Below are positions 1 to 6,470 of a DNA stretch of 41,322 bases, piece after piece. The DNA comes from a candidate division FCPU426 bacterium (GTDB lineage: Bacteria > Oederibacteriota > Muellerivitia > Muellerivitales > Muellerivitaceae). Below the pieces are notes generated by a model. It was not told the DNA's origin. It did no database searches and worked only from the letters and a program-made list of their open reading frames with translations. The stretch lies in contig PLFD01000042.1 in NCBI GenBank assembly GCA_003136635.1, forward strand, positions 1 to 41,322. The letters are read 5' to 3'. How positions within the stretch are numbered: position 1 is the first letter of the stretch; each line of letters begins with the position of its first letter. Position numbers and translations under genes: made by a program.

Positions 1-248
1 ACCGCGAGTTCGCGGGTCGGCGTCATGATGATCGCGGATTTGTCCTTGTTCTTTTCCAAATAGGTTAAAAGCGGAATGCCAAAGGCTCCCGTTTTACCCG
101 TTCCCGTCTGGGCCGAGGCGATAACGTCTTTGCCTTCCAACGCGTGCGGGATAGCCTGCGCCTGAACCGGCGTGGGCTTCATAAAATTCATTTGCTTCAG
201 ATTTTTTGCCAAAAATTCTGGCAGACTTAACTCTTCAAAACTTTCCAT
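1..248 (-). CDS. DEAD-box ATP-dependent RNA helicase, N-terminal part (runs off window)
   Basis: The first 82 codons of a DEAD-box helicase are visible, reading leftward off the window. A Q-motif region (MKPTPVQAQAIP, about residues 23-34) is followed by a Walker A/motif I sequence AQTGTGKTGAFGIP and by motif Ia PTRELA at the window edge. This is the standard order for RhlE/RhlB/CsdA-type enzymes, which unwind RNA duplexes with ATP during ribosome assembly, mRNA decay or cold adaptation. The subfamily cannot be fixed because the DEAD, SAT and C-terminal motifs lie outside. Upstream, before skp, lies a long hairpin-rich non-coding stretch that could be its leader. The family assignment is certain and the exact paralogue is unknown. 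Confidence 0.93.
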   Translation of the reverse strand, partial: MESFEELSLPEFLAKNLKQMNFMKPTPVQAQAIPHALEGKDVIASAQTGTGKTGAFGIPLLTYLEKNKDKSAIIMTPTRELA

Positions 249-384
249 GATTTACCTTTATTAAAAATTAATTTTATCCACGAAGATTTGTCACAACCGC
301 AAAGAGTTATAAATCGAAAAACCGATTTGGTCTTTGTCCCGTTGCGCCTTCTTGGCAAAACTACTTTTAACTGGCAACGGATAA

Positions 385-600
385 ATTAGGGAAATAAGGG
401 TGGGAAGCACGGTCGGTGTGTATTCCCCGACTTTCAACCGGGGACCCGGCGTGTACTAAACCCAGACACATCCTGGGTGAAGTAGCGACCACTGTGAGGT
501 CGTATCTTGGCACAAATTTCTTGGCTGACAACGGAACTACCATAGCTGAAATCAGGGCTTTTGTGTGATCTATTATGAAGACCCCCTCCACCGGCAAGAA
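385..600. ncRNA. Candidate structured RNA or long leader between skp and the helicase gene
   Basis: About 370 bases between the skp terminator and the helicase start contain no convincing gene. Several GC-rich stems cluster here: CCCCG 425-429 with CGGGG 439-443, CCCAG 461-465 with CTGGG 473-477, and CGACC 486-490 with GGTCG 498-502. The CGACC at 486-490 can instead pair with GGTCG at 411-415, giving two exclusive folds. A weak AT-rich hairpin (AAATCG 311-316 with CGATTT 323-328) lies closer to the helicase. I compared it by memory with tmRNA, 6S RNA, RNase P RNA, SRP RNA and the cobalamin riboswitch and found no diagnostic match. Strand and boundaries are not determined; a helicase leader on the minus strand is the simplest reading. 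Confidence 0.3.
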
Positions 601-619
601 TTAGTATGGGTTTCACAAC

Positions 620-654
620 AAAAAAGCGGTTCGCGTTAAACGCGAACCGCTTTT
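620..654 (-). terminator. Intrinsic terminator of skp
   Basis: A perfect 14-bp stem (622-635 with 641-654, loop of five) is followed on the minus strand by a run of six T. It lies 29 bases past the skp stop codon. Confidence 0.9.
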
Positions 655-682
655 GAACCAAACCTGTCTTTGGGTTAACGGG

Positions 683-1201
683 TTATTTGTCTGAGGAATC
701 CGAATCGGCACTGACCGTCTTAAAAGCGGCCAAAACTTCATCGGTCAAATCGACTGCGTTTTTAGCGTTCACAGTGTCGCTGGCATCCAGTACCAGATCC
801 ACCTTATCCTTTTTGGCGACCGTGGCCACGATATCCTTAATTTTGCCCACGATGGCCTGGGTCATTTCCTGCTCTTTTACAGCCAGATCATTTTGGATGC
901 GGGTTTTTTCATCCTGAAAGTTTTGGCTTTCATCCTGGAAAGCCTTTAACTTTTCTTGCTTGGCGCTGTCCGACAAGGTGGTGTTTCCTTCCAGTTCCTT
1001 TTGCAGCTTCACCAAAATTTTCTGCGAATCGACCAGTTCCGCTTTTTGCTTTTGGGTATAGGCGTCAAATTTCTTCTGCGCCGGAGGGGTGCCGGGGTAA
1101 GCCTTGAAAAGTTTCTGCATATCAACCGTGGCGATCGTAAAGCCATCCGCCATGACCGTCGAAGCCGCCAGGAAGCAAATCAATAAAATGAGGTAACGCA
1201 T
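683..1201 (-). CDS. skp: OmpH/Skp-family periplasmic chaperone
   Basis: The 172-residue product starts with a cleavable signal peptide (MRYLILLICFLAASTVMADG). The mature part is mostly charged coiled coil, as in Skp, whose alpha-helical arms hold unfolded outer-membrane proteins. The opening strand after cleavage (FTIATVDMQKLFKAYPG) matches the family's typical 'vDmqkvf..yp' beginning. Length is close to the usual 160-170 residues. The ATG at 1201 is chosen because AAGGAG lies six bases upstream and it opens directly on the signal peptide; a longer frame extends upstream without such signals. The gene is monocistronic with its own terminator. It is not beside bamA or lpxD here, unlike the proteobacterial arrangement. 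Confidence 0.88.
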   Translation of the reverse strand: MRYLILLICFLAASTVMADGFTIATVDMQKLFKAYPGTPPAQKKFDAYTQKQKAELVDSQKILVKLQKELEGNTTLSDSAKQEKLKAFQDESQNFQDEKTRIQNDLAVKEQEMTQAIVGKIKDIVATVAKKDKVDLVLDASDTVNAKNAVDLTDEVLAAFKTVSADSDSSDK

Positions 1202-1353
1202 AAAACTCCTTGTTAAAAATGATGCAGATTCTAACACCATAAAATCGCTAAGGACAATAGAACAAACGGTTCTTTTGAAATAACTTACAGGGAAGTTGCA
1301 GCTTTCAGACGCCCGGCGTTGCATTTGAATGAAAACAAGACTAACTTATTCCT

Positions 1354-1734
1354 ATGCCAGCCAGGAAACTTTTCTTTTTATTGATCATGACACTCTGGGT
1401 CGCCGAGCCTTTTTTAAGCCTGATGACCCCCAAGATTCAGGTTCATCATATTTGCCCCAATTGCGGAATGGAAGACATGTGCGGGGATGTTTGTTGTTGC
1501 GTAAACGCCAAGGCCATGTGCGGCCATTTACCCGGTTTTTACCCCGCTGGCTGCACGCCGGATAACGCTCAAAATCTTTTCTTTGCCCAGAGCGCCATCA
1601 AATTTTTGCCCTTCGCCCAACCGGCCTTGTTCAGGGTGGATCTCAAAAGGGCGGTCGTGATTTGTACCAGTTTTTTGCCTATCCCGCCTGCCGATGTATT
1701 CTCCCCTCCTCCTCGACTGGACCATTTCGCGTAG
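1354..1734 (+). CDS. Small cysteine-rich exported or membrane-anchored protein
   Basis: I do not recognise this 126-residue protein. An N-terminal hydrophobic segment (about residues 5-25) looks like a signal peptide or anchor. It is followed by a dense cysteine cluster between residues about 34 and 67 (HICPNCG, CGDVCCC, MCGH, AGC), then a proline-rich tail. The spacing suggests metal binding or several disulfides. No strong ribosome binding site precedes the ATG. The next gene, 63 bases downstream on the same strand, also carries cysteines right after its signal peptide, so the two are probably co-expressed. A role in metal handling is an inference only. Confidence 0.6.
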   Translation: MPARKLFFLLIMTLWVAEPFLSLMTPKIQVHHICPNCGMEDMCGDVCCCVNAKAMCGHLPGFYPAGCTPDNAQNLFFAQSAIKFLPFAQPALFRVDLKRAVVICTSFLPIPPADVFSPPPRLDHFA

Positions 1735-1797
1735 TTAACGAAATGTCGTGTCGCGCCTCTTGCGGGGCAGCGGCTATTCCAATTTAAGGAGTTTCAA

Positions 1798-2838
1798 ATG
1801 TCCTACAGTTTAAAGTCATTGGGCCTATTGGCTCTGTCATTCTTTTTGTTGTTCATTCCCGGTTTGTCTCAGGCCTGTTCGGTCTGCGGCTGCGGCGATC
1901 CTCTGGCTTCCGCGGGAAGCGCTCACCCCATGGCGGATTCATGGCGTTTGGATTTTGAGACGCTTTATCTCACCGCCTCCGCTCTGAGCGACGATCCCGG
2001 TACCAATCAAACCGAATCCCTGCGCCAAACCAATTTAAACACGACCTTGAGCTACGCCCCCACCGACGACATCTCGCTCATTGCGATGTTCCCTTTGGTT
2101 CAAAAATATTGGTCGCTGGATGAAGGTCCCGGCAATATTGACGCGGGTTCCGGATCAACCCAAAGCATCGCTGACACAGGCACGCCTTTTGGTGTGGGTG
2201 ATATCAATTTGGGGATTCGGTATTTTTTCTGGCAGGAAACCGACTTCAAAACAAAAACCCACCAGGCTTTGGCCCTATCCGTCGGTTCCTACCTGCCCAC
2301 CGGCGCCACCAACATTGTTTCCGGCATTACGGGAAATCCGATTGACACCCATGCCCAATTGGGCACGGGGGCTTTCGGGCTTTATGCCGGTTTGCTCTAC
2401 AACCATGTTTGGGATGATTTTACTTTCAGCGCCAACGCTAATGTCTTGGTACATACGACCGCTTACACCGGCGAGACCACCTCGGCGGTCTATGAATATA
2501 CTTTTGGGACTTCTTATACCGGAGGTATTTCGGGCCAGTTAAAGGTAGCTGATGCTTTGTCGGTGGCTTTAGCCGTGGAGGGCCGTTATACGGACCCGGA
2601 CACCGAGCCAAACCCTAACGATAATAACCCGGACGGCAGTGTGGCCCCCGGCCAGCCCACCTGGAACACACCCAACACCGGCGGCACCGTGATCGACCTT
2701 TCACCGGCAGTTTATTGGAACGCGACGGGAACGGCGGTGCTTTACGGCAAGGTGCAGATCCCTACCATCACCAACTTTATCGGGCAGCAAACCCTGGGTC
2801 CCACTTATATATTCGGAACCCAGTTCTTACTTAATTAA
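1798..2838 (+). CDS. Outer-membrane beta-barrel protein with CSVCGCGDP motif
   Basis: The 346-residue protein has a signal peptide (about residues 1-26) followed at once by CSVCGCGDP (Cys27, Cys30, Cys32), a motif I associate with uncharacterised outer-membrane proteins near metal or electron-transfer genes. The rest alternates polar and aromatic residues in strand-sized segments with Gly/Asn/Thr-rich loops and ends in FGTQFLLN, typical of a beta-barrel of 12-16 strands. The ATG has AAGGAG nine bases upstream. It sits between the Cys-rich exported protein and a strong terminator. It could be a porin or a channel of the phenol-degradation MetA-like transporter group; the substrate is unknown. 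The N-terminal Cys27 is not preceded by a good lipobox. Confidence 0.75.
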   Translation: MSYSLKSLGLLALSFFLLFIPGLSQACSVCGCGDPLASAGSAHPMADSWRLDFETLYLTASALSDDPGTNQTESLRQTNLNTTLSYAPTDDISLIAMFPLVQKYWSLDEGPGNIDAGSGSTQSIADTGTPFGVGDINLGIRYFFWQETDFKTKTHQALALSVGSYLPTGATNIVSGITGNPIDTHAQLGTGAFGLYAGLLYNHVWDDFTFSANANVLVHTTAYTGETTSAVYEYTFGTSYTGGISGQLKVADALSVALAVEGRYTDPDTEPNPNDNNPDGSVAPGQPTWNTPNTGGTVIDLSPAVYWNATGTAVLYGKVQIPTITNFIGQQTLGPTYIFGTQFLLN

Positions 2839-2854
2839 GTGGTTATTTGATCTT

Positions 2855-2892
2855 AAAGCCGTATAGAATTTTCTATACGGCTTTTCTTTTTT
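2855..2892 (+). terminator. Intrinsic terminator
   Basis: The inverted repeat AAAGCCGTATAGAA / TTCTATACGGCTTT (2855-2868 with 2871-2884) is followed by a T-rich tract. It ends the 1354-2838 transcription unit. Confidence 0.9.
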
Positions 2893-2902
2893 AATAAGCC
2901 TG

Positions 2903-2927
2903 TATGATAATTTGTTGCATATGCAAC
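2903..2927 (+). promoter_or_regulatory. Putative promoter element plus palindromic operator of the cytochrome gene
   Basis: A perfect 14-bp palindrome, GTTGCATATGCAAC (2914-2927), lies between a -10-like TATGATAAT (2903-2911) and the ribosome binding site AAAGGAG of the gene at 2950. A dimeric repressor bound here would cover the transcription start. The cognate regulator is not identifiable in the window. Confidence 0.4.
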
Positions 2928-2949
2928 ATAACCCATCAAAGGAGTTGTC

Positions 2950-3381
2950 ATGCGATTTCATTTGCAGAACACTTTATCTTCTCTTTTTCTTTTCGCTTTT
3001 TTGGGCTCAGCCAGTTGGTCTTTGGCTGACACAACCCCTATCGACTTTCACGCGACCATTGTTCCCATCCTGAAAGACAGCTGTTTTGCCTGCCATGTGC
3101 CGGGCGCGGCTGCCCCTTACGCGGGCACAGACCCGGTTACTGCGAAAAAGATTAAAAAAGAAGTGGGTGACGGCGTGGACGCCTTAACTATGGGCGACAA
3201 ATTTCCCTTTGCGGATGAAGACCCGGCTGCCAAACAATTGAAACATTTGGAAAAGGAACTTGCCAAGGGTTTCATGCCGCCCAAAGCCCAGGCCAAATTA
3301 TCATTGGGCCTGCCGCTTTCAGACAAAAACCGGAAAATACTGTTGAGCTGGGTTGCCCAGGAAAAGAAAAAAGCTCAATAA
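2950..3381 (+). CDS. Periplasmic monohaem c-type cytochrome (haem-binding domain protein)
   Basis: The 143-residue protein has a signal peptide (residues 1-26, cut near SLA-DTTP) and one haem c attachment motif, CFACH (Cys45, Cys48, His49), placed early in the mature domain. A GFMPPKAQ segment near residue 106 could supply the distal methionine, and the C-terminal LSDKNRKILLSWV helix is typical of short 'MPP...LsdedR..l..Wi' haem-binding domains. Function is probably electron transfer or redox sensing in the periplasm; partners are unknown. The start is fixed by AAAGGAG eight bases upstream. The gene has its own terminator and palindromic upstream element, so it is likely regulated separately from the barrel gene before it. 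Confidence 0.82.
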   Translation: MRFHLQNTLSSLFLFAFLGSASWSLADTTPIDFHATIVPILKDSCFACHVPGAAAPYAGTDPVTAKKIKKEVGDGVDALTMGDKFPFADEDPAAKQLKHLEKELAKGFMPPKAQAKLSLGLPLSDKNRKILLSWVAQEKKKAQ

Positions 3382-3396
3382 ACAATTTAGCCTTTG

Positions 3397-3435
3397 AAAA
3401 TAGCCTCTTTCCAAAAAGAACGAGGCTATTTTTTT
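3397..3435 (+). terminator. Intrinsic terminator of the cytochrome gene
   Basis: The stem AAATAGCCTC / GAGGCTATTT has a 14-base loop and is followed by TTTTTTT. Confidence 0.9.
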
Positions 3436-3679
3436 GCCGTGAAAGCTCCAAGAACAGACTATTAAGAATGGGAATTACATACTTAACTCCCAGTCACTCC
3501 GTTGTTTCCATGAAAATCTTAAAAATCATTCACGGAGTAGGCCGAGTTTTAAGGAGTTGATAGGCTTTTAAAACTTCCGGTAAAAGCCTTCCCATTTCAG
3601 ATATTCATCGCCACAAAATAAATCACAGGTCCCCTTTTTTGTTATAGTTATCCGTCTCTCCTAAGAAAAGGAAATCTTT
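3436..3679. other. Non-coding gap before the MFS gene, with a stem-loop
   Basis: I see no gene here. A 9-bp inverted repeat (AGGCTTTTA 3562-3570 with TAAAAGCCT 3581-3589) lacks a T-run, so it is not an obvious terminator. A possible AT-rich -10 region (TTATAGTTAT) lies near 3642-3651, and AAAGGAAA precedes the MFS start. Confidence 0.4.
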
Positions 3680-4909
3680 ATGGCCAAAACGAAAAAGCCA
3701 AAGAACCAAACCAATCATGCCCTTCTTTTTATATTCATAACCGTTCTACTGGATATTCTGGCGCTGGGACTCATCATCCCCATTCTTCCCAAGCTGATTC
3801 TCAATTTCGTAGGCGGCGACAGTATGCAGGCCGCTCAAATGATCGGCCTTTTCGGCACCGTCTGGGCTTTCATGCAGTTTTTCGCTTCTCCCATTATCGG
3901 TTCCCTTTCGGACCGCTTCGGGCGCCGTCCCATCATTTTGCTTTCAAACCTGGGTACGGGAGTTGACTACATTGTCATGGCGGTCGCGCCCACCATCGGA
4001 TGGTTATTCGGAGGCCGGATTGTTTCGGGAATCACCACTTCCAGCATCTCCACCGCCTTCGCTTATATCGCTGATTCAACCACCCCTCAAAAACGCGCCG
4101 CGGGATTCGGACTCATCGGCGCGGCCTTTAGTGTGGGCTTTGTATTGGGCCCCACTCTGGGAGGAATTTTAGGCGCCATGGACCCCCGTCTACCCTTTTG
4201 GGTCGCGGCGGGTTTAAGCATTGCCAACTTTTTCTACGGGCTGCTGGTACTGCCCGAATCACTGCCCAAAGCTCGCCGGGTGGATTTTAGCTGGAAAAAA
4301 GCCAATCCGGTGGGGTCGCTGACATTACTCAAGTCTCACAAGGATCTTTTTGGATTAGCCGGCATTTACTTCATCAATATGCTGGCTCATGTAGTTCTCT
4401 CCAGCGTTTTTGTGCTATACGCGCTTTACCGTTATCAATGGGACTCCAAAGCGGTCGGCTATTGTCTGGCGGTGGTGGGTATTTGCACCGGCATTGTGCA
4501 GGGCGGCCTGATCCGGCCTTTTGTGAAGCGCTTCGGCGAACACCGCGCTCTTCTGGTGGGTATCTTCTTTGGTATTGTGGGTTTCGCCGGTTTTGGTCTG
4601 GCGCCCAGCGGCTTTTTGTTTTACTTCGCCATACCCCTTTTATCCCTCTGGGGACTGGCCAACGCCTCGGCCCAGAGCTTGATGACAAAACACGTCAGCC
4701 ATCAGGAACAAGGCCAGCTCCAGGGAGCTAACGGCAGTTTAAGAGCCATCGCCGAATTAATTGGCCCCAGCCTTTTCACTCTCGTCTACGCCTTTTCCAT
4801 CAACCCCAGCCATTCCTGGCAATTGCCGGGAGCGCCATTTTATTTAGCGGCTCTCTTAATGGTTTTGAACGGACTTTTGGCCCTTTTCGTATTACAAAGA
4901 GAACGTTAG
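3680..4909 (+). CDS. Major facilitator superfamily exporter, TCR/Tet-like
   Basis: The 409-residue, 12-helix protein has the hallmark MFS motif A in the loop after TM2 (GSLSDRFGRRP, about residues 73-83) and an antiporter motif C-like sequence in TM5 (GAAFSVGFVLGPTLGG, about residues 147-162). Together these place it in the drug:H+ antiporter group closest to tetracycline-resistance (TetA/TCR) proteins. Length matches that family (about 400). The start codon has AAAGGAAA upstream. It stands alone between terminator-like elements. Substrate cannot be predicted: TCR-like proteins in environmental bacteria often have no resistance role, so no resistance phenotype is claimed. Confidence 0.85.
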   Translation: MAKTKKPKNQTNHALLFIFITVLLDILALGLIIPILPKLILNFVGGDSMQAAQMIGLFGTVWAFMQFFASPIIGSLSDRFGRRPIILLSNLGTGVDYIVMAVAPTIGWLFGGRIVSGITTSSISTAFAYIADSTTPQKRAAGFGLIGAAFSVGFVLGPTLGGILGAMDPRLPFWVAAGLSIANFFYGLLVLPESLPKARRVDFSWKKANPVGSLTLLKSHKDLFGLAGIYFINMLAHVVLSSVFVLYALYRYQWDSKAVGYCLAVVGICTGIVQGGLIRPFVKRFGEHRALLVGIFFGIVGFAGFGLAPSGFLFYFAIPLLSLWGLANASAQSLMTKHVSHQEQGQLQGANGSLRAIAELIGPSLFTLVYAFSINPSHSWQLPGAPFYLAALLMVLNGLLALFVLQRER

Positions 4910-4927
4910 ACAGTCTTTCCTTTTAAC

Positions 4928-4956
4928 CCCGATCCGCATAAAATCGGGCCTCATTT
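4928..4956 (+). terminator. Weak terminator-like hairpin after the MFS gene
   Basis: The stem CCCGAT (4928-4933) / ATCGGG (4943-4948) is followed by CCTCATTTTA. The T-run is poor, so read-through into ffh is possible. Confidence 0.35.
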
Positions 4957-4977
4957 TATCAAGGAACCACACCCATC

Positions 4978-6378
4978 ATGTTTGATCATTTAACCGACCG
5001 AATTCAAAAAGTTTTCAAAAACCTCCGGGGTCAGGGAAAAATAACCGAAGCCAATGTCGAGGAAGCACTTCAAGAGGTCCGTCTCGCCCTTTTAGAAGCC
5101 GACGTCAATCTGGAAACCGTCAAACTGTTTCTGGAAAAAGTGAAAGTTAAAGCGCTCGGACAAGATGTGGCTTTAAGCCTGACCCCCGGTCAGGTGATGA
5201 TCAAAATCGTCCACGAAGAACTCATTCAGCTTTTAACCCCCAAAGATAAAAACGCCACCAAATTTAAATTCGCCCCAGCCCCGCCCACACTGATTCTATT
5301 GGCCGGAATACAGGGTACGGGTAAAACCACCACCGCCGCCAAGCTGGCCTTGTGGTTCAAAAAAGACGGACGCAAACCCGGACTGGTGGCGGCCGACTTG
5401 GTGCGCCCTGCCGCCATTGACCAGCTGGCCACTTTGGCGCAGGAAATTCAGGTACCCATCTTCAAACCCGAAAACGGCGAAAAGGCTTTGGATGTCTGCG
5501 TCAGAGCCGTGAAAACCGCCCTTCAAAACGACTGTAATATTTTAATTTTGGATACGGCCGGCCGTCTTCAGATCGACGAAACCATGATGAATGAAATTTC
5601 GGAAATTCAAAAGAAGCTCAAGCCCACCAACATCATGCTGGTCGTCGATGCCATGACGGGTCAAAACGCCGTCAATGTGGCGACCGCTTTTCATTCCAAA
5701 TTGCCTCTCACCGGATTGGTTCTTACCAAAGCGGACGGCGATTCCCGAGGCGGCGCTATTTTCTCAATCACGTCCGTAACCGGCGTGCCGATTCAGTTTG
5801 TCGGCGTCAGTGAAAAGATGGAAGGCTTGGAAGCTTTCTATCCCGACCGTATGGCTTCACGCATTTTGGGAATGGGCGATATGCTGACCCTGATCGAAAA
5901 AGCGGAAGAAGTCGCCCGCCAAAGCACCATGGCCCAAAAGCTGACCAAGGCTTCGGACTTTAACCTGGATAACATGCTGGAACAGATTCAACAGCTGTCC
6001 AAAATGGGGTCGATGGATGAAATTATCTCTATGCTTCCCGGCGACCATGCCCAAAAGAAACAAATGATGGCTCAGGCTCCTGACGCCAAAAAAATTAAAC
6101 GGATGGAAGCTATTCTTCTTTCGATGACCAAAAAAGAACGAAAATTCCCCCAAATATTGGACGGTTCCCGCCGCCGCCGTATTTCTCTAGGCAGCGGTAC
6201 CAGACCCGACGAGGTAAATACCCTTTTAAAACAATATGACATGATGAAAAAAGTCATGAAAAAGGGCGGAATGATGCAGAAAGCCTCCAACCTGATGGGA
6301 GGCATGGGAAAAGGCGGTCTTCCCCCCGGTGGTTTTCCCGGAGGCCACGGCGGTTTTCCAGGATTGCCAACCCGTTAG
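4978..6378 (+). CDS. ffh: Signal recognition particle protein Ffh (SRP54)
   Basis: This 466-residue GTPase binds 4.5S RNA and signal sequences of nascent chains and delivers ribosomes to FtsY. It has the N-domain helix bundle (about 1-90), then the G domain with P-loop GIQGTGKTTT (110-119), DTAGR (192-196) and TKADGDSRGG (250-259). The methionine-rich M domain carries the RNA-binding signature SRRRRISLGSG (397-407). The C-terminal tail is rich in Gly, Met and Pro and ends in PGLPTR. Length is within the usual 440-480. No FtsY, 4.5S RNA, rpsP or trmD is visible next to it, so the common ffh-rpsP-trmD arrangement is absent. The downstream TPR gene may be co-transcribed, as no terminator intervenes. 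Confidence 0.97.
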   Translation: MFDHLTDRIQKVFKNLRGQGKITEANVEEALQEVRLALLEADVNLETVKLFLEKVKVKALGQDVALSLTPGQVMIKIVHEELIQLLTPKDKNATKFKFAPAPPTLILLAGIQGTGKTTTAAKLALWFKKDGRKPGLVAADLVRPAAIDQLATLAQEIQVPIFKPENGEKALDVCVRAVKTALQNDCNILILDTAGRLQIDETMMNEISEIQKKLKPTNIMLVVDAMTGQNAVNVATAFHSKLPLTGLVLTKADGDSRGGAIFSITSVTGVPIQFVGVSEKMEGLEAFYPDRMASRILGMGDMLTLIEKAEEVARQSTMAQKLTKASDFNLDNMLEQIQQLSKMGSMDEIISMLPGDHAQKKQMMAQAPDAKKIKRMEAILLSMTKKERKFPQILDGSRRRRISLGSGTRPDEVNTLLKQYDMMKKVMKKGGMMQKASNLMGGMGKGGLPPGGFPGGHGGFPGLPTR

Positions 6379-6470
6379 AAACCATTTTAACGCGCATTGA
6401 CCTCGTAAAAGAAACAACGATACAATGAGCGCCGCCTCACCGAATTTACCCTCAATATGGAACTGATCGC

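Noticed and set aside
385..600. tmRNA, 6S RNA, RNase P RNA or cobalamin riboswitch
   Set aside because: Diagnostic elements (T-arm and CCA end, the central bubble, GAGGAAAGTCC, or the B12 box) could not be found. Fragments such as CCACTGTGA are too short to decide.
367..661. Two overlapping minus-strand frames of 75-76 residues between skp and the helicase gene
   Set aside because: No ribosome binding site, no recognisable family, and both run through GC-rich hairpins; treated as non-coding structured sequence.
3680..4909. Tetracycline resistance gene
   Set aside because: It is a TCR-like MFS protein by motifs, but residues conferring tetracycline specificity cannot be judged and there is no tetR neighbour.
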